The notes under the pieces: model-generated | Database searches by the model: none | Told to the model about the DNA's origin: nothing | What the model saw: the letters and a program-made list of their open reading frames with translations, nothing else | Made by a program: the position numbers and the translations under genes | Shown here: piece by piece, positions 24,401-36,400 of the stretch | Numbering within the stretch: position 1 is the stretch's first letter | Layout: the number at the start of each line of letters is the position of its first letter | Origin: Apostichopus japonicus | Lineage: Eukaryota; Echinodermata; Holothuroidea; Aspidochirotida; Stichopodidae | Assembly: GCF_037975245.1 (NCBI RefSeq) | Contig: NC_092583.1 | Coordinates: 5,303,264 to 5,367,263 of the forward strand | Reading direction: 5' to 3' | Length of the DNA stretch: 64,000 bases

Positions 24401-27400
24401 GATATGATACTGCCCTCATTAAATGCTGTGGTGGCGATGGACACTGAAGACTACATGCCAAAGGTAAACATCTATATACTGAAGGTAGCACTACAAATGT
24501 ATCCAGAAATTAGAGGGAGGCAGGAGGGAAGGGAATGTGTTTCTGAAAAGTCTACCCATCATGTCAACCAAACAAATTCCTAAATTTTATTGATGTCTCA
24601 TTCCAAACAAATTGTTCATGCTGAGAGTCAACTTTCATGTTCTGTCTGACAATATTTTCAAGTTAATAACAAGTTTAAGTTTGTTTTAGATGGCATTTTG
24701 TAATTTTTTATATATAAAAGCACCTCTGGAAATGAATATTCAAATGGTTTTCTTTTAAAGAGCAACATTTCAACAAACTGCTACATGTTTCTAAGCAATG
24801 ATTTAAATGAAATTCTGCATGAGCAATAAATGAACAGGTTTTACACTTGTTTGCTGCAATGAAAAACTGAATGTCATTCTTCAACAATGATGCATGACTA
24901 TATGGCTACATTATGAAGGGATTTATTTTATAAAATTAGGTATCCCAAATTTCTGCAGTTGTAACTGTTTTGGCGTTTGTGTTGCAACTGAGATGTTATC
25001 TACCTAAAGTTATTAATAAATATCTTTCAGGGAAGCCATGGAAAGTAAAGTTGTAATTACATTTCTCTTTCTTGTGACTTTTCATCATCTCTCTGTAGGG
25101 TCTGGTTTCTTTCTTGTCTGGTATTCTGTATGTAGCATGTTGCTATGGTGATGTTCAGCTCTTACTGTATAACTACATGAACAGGGAAGACTCCTCGTAT
25201 CAGAGTTTGGAAGGACCTTTGAAGAGTCGGGAGTTCCATCATCTTCACAACTATGCCACTCAAGATACTTGGAAGTTGGTTGTTACAGCCTGTGATCAAG
25301 CTAAAAATGAGAGACTAACATTTCATCTGGTCAGTGAAAAGTTTATACTTTTGGTTTTAATTCTTCCAAGAAATAATTCATGAAATGCAATATATTGGAG
25401 GTGTTTTTAATTTTTACAACGTTTGAAGGTAAAACAAAGAAATTTAATTTTCGTTGCACACCTCCATTTCCTGTAGTCTCTGTGAAAATCACCATTGTTT
25501 TTCCCTAACAGTAGCAATGAATTCAATTTCATTATTGGGTATATTTGTAGATAAGTATAAAATAAGTTGTATTGAGCATATGTGATTGTTTTGTTTAATT
25601 CATGCTGAATAATTTGTTCTCTTCTGCAGAATAATCTGGTCATTCAGCAGATAAAGTTGTTAGTGTTAGCTACGGAGCCAATAATCGGAGTTATCAAGGA
25701 CAGTCTCGTGAATCTCACATCAGGGCTGTTCACTGACTGCAGAGCATCCCTTAGCAATTTGAGTCCTTCCGGTACTTCTATAAGCAAATCCAAGTACCCA
25801 GCAGCTCACTTGCAGCGACTTACCAGCAATTATGCCATTCTAAGACATTACATGTCAGAGGTGGACAGAATTAACTTTGCAACTCTCCTCTCACAACTTC
25901 TCTTTGTCCATGAGCCCTTATTGGACTCTGGTGGGCAACATACCATGCTGCAACATGACACCTCTGGCTCTGAGCTTGCAATCAATTTCCTTGAAAGTGA
26001 TCTTTGCATGGAGGCAAGAGATCTTCAAAGTCACTTGTTAGCCAAAGCAGTTGAGGTCTTTTCCTCCTTGATGACTTCAAGGTATGTTTCATACAAGACA
26101 TGTGGATGTTCCTATGCAATTTTTGGAATGTCATTTAAGGTCAAGAGGGGTCAAACATGTTTTAAAATATAACTCAAACATTACATTTAAAGTGGAGATC
26201 TAGGTTCACTTGAGGATTAATAAAGTAAAAAAAAATTAGGATCCTTAGTAACATTAAATCTCAAAATTAAAACCAAGTTTATACTTCCTCTCATATATTC
26301 AGCTGATAGGTCATATTCTCCTCCCTGTTGATCTGCCTGTTGTTCTCATACACAAGGTACTCTCAGCCAGGGTATGTCAAATCAAAAAGTGGTGTTATTA
26401 TCATCTTGAGAAGCAAAGGGAGTTGTAGTTTCATCACATGATCATCCCTGTCACTGTATGAAATCAAAGTGGTTTTGACATTTCATGTACACAACTACTG
26501 TACTGTATGGATTTCAGAGGTTGCTTTCTTCCAACACAACAAAGAATTCTTGTTTCAAATGGAAAATCATTGGGATGTATTATGTCATTTCAACCATAGC
26601 TTGCTGGTGCAATAATGTATCTTTGATTTTAAACACACTGGAAGGAATAAGAGAAAAGTCTTGAATCTTGGAATTATTTCAATGTTTTACAGACCATCTC
26701 TACAAAAAGGCCAACATGTTCCAGAGCTACTGACAATATTGGACAACCCTAAAGACCTGCACCTTGTAATGAAAGTGATGAGTTCAGGAGATATGAATGT
26801 TCTACAAGATTCTCATCATCATTACATTGAAGTCTTTACTAAGGTATGGACTGTGTTAGTTTAGTTTATTGGATCGATAAAGTAAGAGGCAAGACTATGC
26901 AACATATTCTTGCACTTCTCATTTTACAGAAGGATATACTCTTGAGCTTCATAATTGAAACATTGGTTAAAGTACAAAATGACTGTCAACAGACTTATTC
27001 TTGGAAATGTTGAGAATGAATTATATGATGTGTCTGTTGTGAAATCAGTGGTTAAACTGTTTGTAGCCACTGTGATTTGAAAATGTCATATGTGTCTTGA
27101 AACAGTACCAGACTAATGTTTTAACAAGGAAAATCCAGGAGAAAATATTGTCACTGATCATGTTTAGGCAAGGTGTACTTTGGTGGTTTAATGATATTAT
27201 TTCAACAGGCGTCATACTATTCTTGTTTTATCTGCAGTAATCTATCACCTGGGATAACAGTTACATCGTCTGAATTAATTCATCTAGAAAGGCTAATGTC
27301 ATGCATGTTATTCATCCTTCAACTTCACATGGTCAAAAGAGCCATGTTTGTTAATAATATTTTTTGATCCAAGGCTGTTGCACTTTCACTAAAATGCAGA

Positions 27401-30400
27401 AGTTGAGTAGATCAAACAATCGGTCTCAAATTCTCTACAGACGAGGTATTTGTGAGAATATGTGAGATTGTGTTTGGTCATTCTTCTGTTATCTTAATGT
27501 TGATTGTAATCCTTTTCTGTCTGTATTACATTAAGTATTCATACATGAAATATTACTGTTTTGGTCATTTGCAGTTTCCAAGTGCACTGCCAGTTGCTGT
27601 CTGTATTGCATAAAGTATTCATACATGAAATATTACTGTTTTGGTCATTTTCAGTTTCTAAGTGCGCTGCCAATGGCTTTACTCCCACCGAATGACCAGG
27701 CCTGCTGTTTGGTGTCTCTAACATACCTTGACTCCTTGTTAACCAAGAGAAGTGAGCTTCCAACTGATGACCAACTTGTCTGTTTGTCTGGTATTAGGAG
27801 ACTAGCAATGGAATGTGTGAAAGAACTTCCAAAGTCAGATGCCATTTCGCAGATCGACATGAAGGCCATTATTCTTGAACTTGCTGCAAGTCATGTACAA
27901 TTAAGTCAACAGGTGGGCATTTTATGTTCCTATTGCATTAATTGATGTATGTTATTTATGAACCAATTTGTTTTGGTACTAAAAAGAGTTTGGTGCAGGA
28001 TGGATGTTAATGGTAAAACAAATCCAGAGATTATCTTGAATGACTCCCTCAAATATCTAAGGAAAATTTTGCTCTGTTTTGGAGATATTTAGGATAAAGT
28101 TGTGTCAGTTGGCTGGCATGTTGCCAATTTGTGATATTCATAATGCCAGTAGGATGTGAAACTTTCCCTTTGTGTTTCTTTTCATATTTTTGAGGTGAAT
28201 TTAAATTGTGGAAACACTTCTAAAGTTTTTTATGATTGCCGTTACGTTAGATTCAGCATATGCAAAACCCAACTCCATTACGAAAGAAACACATTGTAAG
28301 GCATAAAAAAAACCATGAAAATTCAATGTTATGTTGGTTGATGGTGGTATCATCCAACTGCCCAAGTCTTACCACTTTTCTGTGAAGGAAAATTACACTG
28401 GTGAAATCTCACAACTTATAAAAGATTTATTTTAGCTTTCTTGGATAGTTGTTCATCAATGATGTTGGTCAGGATTTGCTTCTTCTTCAAAGATACAAGT
28501 GTTGTAGTAAACAAAACTATTGAAATTATCTCATTATGTGTTTAAAATTAAAACCAGTCAAGGGATCTAGGTAAAAGGCAGAGTATGATTGGAAAAGAAC
28601 ATTATTCTCAAGCTGTGCACAATGCGGTTAGACTCAGCCCATGAGTGGTTTAGTTTGGGACATTACTTTTCTTTGTAATACATTTTCACTATCTTTAGTG
28701 TAAACTATTAATATCATTATTATATCCCATGAAACAAAGTTGCTCAATGAATTAAATGGATTGACCTTCAACTTGAGTACCTATGTCATCGATGTCATTT
28801 CAAACATACCCTTTATCGTGCAATGTGAGACAGACTTGGCTTTTAATATCACTTCAAATTGAAAGGCACAATTTCTCCACATGTTTTCTTGATTAGGTCT
28901 TGAGCAGCCAATCAGCGGAGAGTGTGGTGGCATTGCTTGAAATCACTCAATACACGACTGAGTTGATCTTCCATTGGCTGAGGAGAGAAAGGGTCTGGAC
29001 TGAGGGGAGTGGCTCTATCAAGGGTCTCATTAAGAAGGTCAGATAACTGCCTCATGCTTTCATTTATTATCTCATCTCCCTACATGTAATGTATAGGGAG
29101 ATGAGATATTCTACTGCACATCAGAAATGTGAGGATGTGTGTGTGTGTGAGTAAGCAAAAAAGGCCATAAGGCCAACCAAAATCAAATGTGGTTGGTAGG
29201 TGCCTGACCAAGTAACCTTGTGCCTGCATGATTGATGACATCATAGGTTTAAGGTCAGAGGTCAGTTAAGATAAAAATTGGTTTTCAGCCTTTTTCTGCT
29301 TATCAACATGTAGGAAAAATTCATTAAACCAAAGATATGCAGAGAAAAGATGTTGGTGTTTAGGGTCAAGGACAATGGTCAGTTGAGGTCAAAGGTAAAT
29401 TTGGCCTAATTTGTGAGAAAAAGTGTTTCGCAAACTCCTCCCACACTGTAAGTGTGTTCAAGTTTAAGCTAACTGTGTGAAGATATGGCATACATTGTAG
29501 CAAAATTACAATGCCAAGAGTAAAGTCATGAAGAAGGTGAGATGTGCAACTCCATGGATTGATTGCCATCTTGTTGTTCTTGTGCCATGGAATTGATTGC
29601 CATCTTGTTGTTCTTGTGCCATGAAATTGATTGCCATCTTGTTGTTCTTGTGCCATGGAATTGATTAAATTGCCAGTGCCTGCTTAGACTGCTGGTTGTA
29701 AGAGTGTATATTGGATTAAACTACAGGAGCATCCAACCCTTTTTAATTACGGTCGCCATGGTCGCATTGGCGACCAAAATTCTCGGCTGGCGATGAGAAT
29801 TTCTGGAAAAATTAATGCTAGTCGCCAGCCCTATAAATACTGTGGCGACCAGATTTTGCAACTGAAAATTTCACCAATGCTTTACAAAAATCTGAAATGT
29901 ACTTACTGACTAAACGCACGTTGCTATAAAATTAATATTGAATGGATTTCCCGTTCCAAAAAATCGCAAAGTACAAAGCAACAATAATTTCCTAAGACCG
30001 CTGTACACACATGTCGTAGTTGTCTACGTACCATACCGTTGTAACATGCATCTAATTCCCATTGACATTAGTCACAGATTATAAGTAGGTCATCGACATT
30101 CGAACTTGGCAACTTGCCCAAGTTCATCGCACCGTGGGAACGACACTACACATTGAACACGCTGATACATTTTCTCGCCATCTGGACGCCTGTAGTGTAA
30201 ATTTTGGTGTAATATGCAAATTATTGTACTGCGCGGTTAAAACTTAACCTTATTGCTACACAAATATTTTGGGAAGCTGTTGTAGAAGTTACTTTTGTAT
30301 CAAATGTTAAGTACTGTAAGGTACTATAATTTATAAAAAGAGGGTTTTCTTCAGGTGGTAAGGAAAAGGGATTTTCGGTGAACTGAATCTCTTTGTATAG

Positions 30401-33400
30401 TATTTGGATACTTAAAATGACAATGTACATGCAATTTCTATTTGTCTTTAAGTAAGCTCTACTTAGCATTTTTAACCTTTGTGGATCTTTATTGGAATAA
30501 ATACGAAATGTATTGTTTTACGCCAGTATTTAACGGTAAGCATTTTTAAATTGTTGTACGTGTTTATACGTATTAATACGATTCTGTGCGCGTAAACGTG
30601 TCCAGTTATACGTGAGCGGTACTGTAGCTATCATTTACGTTACGGTATTGTCCCATACATGTGTGTACACATGGGTCTTATGTTGCCACGACTATCAAAA
30701 CGCGGGAATTAGAACTTAATCGTACCATAATTAAGGCCCGTGTGTACACACATGTATGGGACAATACCGTAACGTAAAACGATAGCTACAGTACAGCTAC
30801 ATGACAAGAATTAGTTCATTAGCCATATGTTGCATTTTTCAGCTCTCTTGACTTCAACTTAGTGAAACTTTATCTCTTCTGCAAACAAACTGATTAGTTT
30901 GGAAGAGTTGATTTGATCGCACCTTGACATTCTACCTTGATCTGATAGTGATTTGGCTACTAGTTTTGTGAAGAGTTGCGTAATAGGCAGCTCAACTGAG
31001 GTGTGAAAAGATGAGAAAAAGATGGGAAAAACCTGCCGTTCAGTACAAACGGCAGGTTTTTCGATGCAACCTAAAGCTAATGTACAATTTCGTGGCATGT
31101 ATAATTTATAGCACAACTTAAGTCATTTGAAGTTCGGGTATAGCGGTATAGTGCGGTTTTAAAACTAGAGTCACTCACTTTGCCTTTCTTCACTGGATTA
31201 ATTTAGACGTAGTTCATAAAATGTCTCGGCAACTTTCTTTAGCGAATTGTTTGGGAAAAAAGAGAAAAGTAGACGATGGGGGGCTCTCAAGTTCGTCGTT
31301 TGAATGTGCTGAGGATTCTGAGGAAATAGAAACTTTCCCAAGTACGTCAAGCAAGACAAAACCACTTCAAGCAAAAAAAGTTCAAAAGGTGGCAAGGAAG
31401 TTTAACGAAAGTTGGTTAAAAGACTTTCCATGGGTGAAATACATGAAAGAATCTGGACAGATGTTTTGTAGTGTTTGTGAGCAGTACCCTCATCTGGCAG
31501 ATAAAAAAACCAAACTTGTTCAAGGCACGGATATCCTTAAGAGAGAAACGCTTGTGCTTCATTCAAAATCGAAAGCTCATTTTAAATGTGAAGAGCACAA
31601 GAAAGTAGTCGAGAATCCTTGTCAGCAACCACTGGCGCATGCAGCTCGCAGGATGCAAGCATCTAAGTATAAACATTTAACAGTACTTTTCAACACCTCA
31701 TACTACGTTGCCAAGCAGAACTTAAGTTTTATGAGCTTCTCAGGTTTGTGTGGGTTGCAGGAAAAAAATGGTATTCCTGTCGAGGATCAGTATGTTCATA
31801 ATCAAAAATGTGGGGAGTTTATCGAGCACATTGCTGCTGTTCTACGGGATGAAACACAATCGAGCATGAATGCTGATTCATCGACACGGGCCCGGCCTTT
31901 CTCCATCATTTGCGATAGTTCCACCGACAGGGCCATGCTTGAGAACTGTAACATTTACGTCAAATTCACCGACGAAGATTCCCCAAAGACAATGTTATGG
32001 AAGGTTATCCCATTGGAACAAGCAAATGCAGATGGGTATTTCGCAAAAATTAAAGAAAGTTTTGGCGTTGAAAACTGGGACGGAATAAAAGATTCCATTT
32101 TAGCTTTAGGGGCAGATGGGGCAAGTGTTATGAGTGGCTGTGAGGGAGGGTTGTTTGGCAAGATAAAGCAAGAAATCCCAAAGGTGATTTATGTTCATTG
32201 TAGTGCACATCGACTACAGCTCGCACTGCAAGATGCTTGGAAGAAGATACCGTACATGTCGACTTTTGACACAACCATTTGCAGCATTTATGCATTGTAC
32301 CATAGATCGCCCAAGAAAACAACTCAGCTTGAAGAAATAGCCGCCATTTGTAACCAGACAGTCAATAAATTCCACACTATTCACGCGGTTCGATGGGTGG
32401 CCAGTAAGCACAGAGCTACCAAAGCATTGGTCAAAAACTTGAAGCCAACTATCTTACATCTCCAAAACATGGGGGCAGCGGACACAACAGATGCGGCAAC
32501 TGCACGAGGGCTGCTTAAAACCATATCATCATACAAGTTTGTTTCCTTTCTACATTTTGTAACTGACTATTTAAACCCCCTGTAGCAACTGTCTGTTACT
32601 CTTCAGAAGGACACCATAGTCGCGGCACAACTACCCCACGTCATAAATTCAACCATCATCAGCTTGGATAACTTGAAAGAAAGTCCGAAGTCGGGAAGTT
32701 TTTCCGAAATGTTTTTCAACGAAGTTGGAGAGACAAATTTGTACCATGGTATTGTTTTGAGCGGCATTGGGGCGAAAGATTGCTTTGTCGAGCATTCTCA
32801 AAAACTTGTAGCAGAAACGAAAACTGCCATACAAAAGCGCCTAGTAGAGGACGAAGATACAACAATACGCGCTTGCAGAATTTTCGACCCACGTACATGG
32901 AGCAAGTCCAGTGACAAACTAGCCCTCATCAACCAACTTGTCCATAGATTCGAACGCTTTCTACCCCTCGACGCAGCAAATGCAATACTCAAAGCTCACC
33001 AAGAATGGAACTCGAAGCGCACATAACCTCACTACAAACTGAAAAAAATATATATTCAGAGGTACATGATTACATCGTTGCCAGCTACACTGAATACCCT
33101 GTTATGCACAGTCTCCTCAACTTGATGGTTTCTTTACCCATTTCATCTGCTTGCTGTGAAAGGGGATTCTCGGCAGTCACTAGAATTAAAAGTGTCTACA
33201 GAACCTCACTCCTTCCCAAAACTCTGGACAATTTAATGCAAATCACTGTCAATGGCCCCCCACTTGCAGATTTTGATCCGATTCCAGCAATAGAACACTG
33301 GTACTGGGAAAACGATGGTCGAAAACATGTTCATGGACATCGAGTACCTGCACGCAAAAGTCGCTAAACAGAAACAGAAAATGCCGCAGAAGAAAGTAAC

Positions 33401-36400
33401 AGTGGAGAAAAGTAATAACTATGTCATGGATCTATTTATTGAGACTATACAGAACTTATCAGTTTGCCCGTTTTACAATCAATTCATGCTAGGCACGCAT
33501 GCTGTTTACTTTATTTACTAGTTAAAACTACAACTTACTGTTGTAGGCGTGGCTTTCGTATTTTGCGCTGACATCTTTGAGAGTTTGAACTCAGAAAATT
33601 ACATTATTTGGCAGTACGCCAGCCAGTCAGGGCCTGTACATGTGTTAACGTTATTAAATTTAGTGGTGTTTACGTTTATAAATTGTTTGACTGATATTTG
33701 TGTACGGACGGTCGGGACCTAGTATTTATACATTACGACCCTTTTTGAATTTGGGAATAACTTTAAAGTCAGGACTTGGCAAATCTGAACAGGTAAAATA
33801 TTTTTCACCGTACCATTTTGTTAGAAAATAATATACATTAGCCTATGTCATTATTTTAAAATCAAAATGTACTACTAGCCACTGTCATCAGTATAACTAC
33901 TAGCTTTCAAGTTCAACGTTAGTGTAGTAAGTACTGACAGTAGTGCTACTCGATGTTGAGCCTAAGCCTAGTGTTTTTTGTACTAATATTTAGCATATCA
34001 AAGTGGCGATCACATTTTCATTCTTGGCGACCAGAATTTGGGAAAATTAAAGATCTAGTCGCCACAGGATTTTCCTCCTGGCGACCTCATTCACTGGGGA
34101 ATTAAAAAGGGTTGGGAGCATCATACTCAACTTTCACAACTTGGTGTTTGTAACTTACAGTACCTGATGATAGACCTTTAGCAGGCATGTGTAGATGGTT
34201 TCAAAGAGTTCTTGAATGAGAGGTATGGATCCATAAGAAGGCATACAAATTTAAATTGATTGTTCATATGAACACCATGAATGTATTTCAATAAGGATAA
34301 TTGCAGCAGGAGCAGCCCTGTGTAGTGTTACAACATATTAAAGATACAACCTGATCATATCTTGTCATTACATTCAACTATATAATAAGGTTTCAATATT
34401 AAGAACAGCACTTTTTCAATCTGCTACAAATATTATGCTAATGCAAAATTAGATATTCAACATTTCAAATGAATCACATTTCATATTATATATGCAAGCA
34501 ATTAGGTGTACTGAGATTCTCTTATTTTTCTATTCCAGGTGAAATCTCTTACAAAAGAATTTGTGTCCGGAGAAAGTGATGAAAATGGTTTCGGTCAAAG
34601 ATCATCAGTCATTGATCTTACAGCTATCGTTTTTAGATTCTGCGAGAGGCATACTGAAAGTGTGCCATCCAATTTCCATGAATTTTCACAAACATTTTTC
34701 CAGTTTTTGAATGAATTCATCATCAGCATTGATTTCTCAAACTGTTCTCCAGCTATTGTCTACACAGTTTCATCAATATCTAACTTCTTTGTGAGTCTAA
34801 ATGAATGGAAGCCGACCAAAGAGAAAGAGGTTAGCCAAAATGCAAGCATACAGTCTCTGCAGAGTGCTTGGCTGAAAGCAGTGTTGCAGTGGTTGCCTAA
34901 ATGGAAACCATTAACCAAAGACAACAACTTGTCCAAGTTACTTCAAATGGCTACAGATAAATGCCTGAAGTTGGTATCAACAATGAATGAGGAACAACTA
35001 AGAGATGCATGGAGCTGTTTGTATCTTCTACTGGGATACCAAGAACATCATTTATCAACAGGTAGTTAAGAGACCCTTATTTGAATTTTTATTTTTATTT
35101 GCTTATAAAATGGACTCTATGTTGCTGTCCTTGTCAATACTTGCCCATGCATACACAAACATGCAAAGCATGATATTAGTTTGCAGTGTGTGAGTCTGAC
35201 TGTTGTAATGTGCTTATAAACTTTGGAACATTAACCAGATAATGTGATATGTTAATCATTTCCTCCTTGTTAGTGGGGTAAGGAGGACACGAGGGAGGTG
35301 AGTAGGATACTTCATGTAAATGGGTGTGAAACGATGATTGTTTTTACTTTTGTTGAGATGTTAGTCGAAACATGCCTTTTTTTCGGAAAATTGGCTCAGA
35401 AGTATGAAGAAACTATTAAGTACTTGTTTCACAAAAGCTCAATTATTCTAATCTTTGTTTTCATCCTCCTCCCATAAAAGAAACTCTCAGAACTTTCTTG
35501 TTTTTGTTGAAAGATATGCTAGGAACTTTCAAGGCAGCTGTACCTTTGATGGCCATCACAGAAATTGAGCAGTATCTAATAGAATCTATCAAATCATTGG
35601 TAAGTGGCTTAACATCATAACATGTTTCGAGTTTTTATTGGTATGCAGACATCTAAGGTTAGAATTATATAATAATTTCAATTTACATTTGTTCAATGAA
35701 GAAGTAATTTAATTTTGATCAGTGTTCATGATAGTGGTGCAAGCAACATGGTAAATAGCTCGATTCTACATTCTCTACTTTAGCTATTATGTTTAAGTTA
35801 TCAGGCTGTGTGGTTCTCAAAAGGAGTATTAGGGTAGCATATGCCCATTAAAAGCTCCATTGACTTACACACTAAATCACAAAAGTAATGTGGTCTCTAA
35901 GTCTAGATAGAAGTTCTCACTAGCTAAACGCTACCCATCACCGGATAGCTGACAAGTTGGCCTTTCATGGCACCATCAATTTTCCGTATCATGACCATGT
36001 AGACTTTTTGCTATCCGAGCCGGAAGTTTTCGTCACTTGTAAACAAATCTCTTCACTGAGTAGTAAACAATTTTCATACGCTGCTCCTGGGAGGCCTAAA
36101 TGGGTCTAAAATTGACCCAATTTTTTCACCACATGTACTTCCATTCATGCTCTTCAACATGCAAGCCACAAAAAAAACTAGATCATGATTGATAACAGGT
36201 CAAAAAAGATGTTCTCCTGCTGCTTTTCGGCACTTTTCCTGAAGGAGAACAATCGGGCGGATGGATATAGACTCTAATAGGAGTATGCCACCTTAGGCAT
36301 TGCATTGTATCTGTGCATTGTTCAACATCCACAATACTGCTGTGTTTAGACTTATACATAGCTACAAACAATGATGAGATCAAACGCCAGTGTTGGTGTA

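Larger units (their letters stand above)
29734..34114 (+). mobile_element. hAT DNA transposon, near full length (4,381 bp)
   Basis: The terminal inverted repeats are perfect over 15 bp: CAACCCTTTTTAATT at 29734-29748 and its reverse complement at 34100-34114. They are flanked by a perfect 8-bp target site duplication, GGAGCATC, at 29726-29733 and 34115-34122, the hAT hallmark. Subterminal regions carry multiple GGTCGCCA/TGGCGACC motifs in both orientations (about 29751-29860 and 34003-34086), the arrangement expected of transposase binding sites. The element sits in URB2 intron 21 and encodes one transposase in the same orientation as the host gene. Confidence 0.93.
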
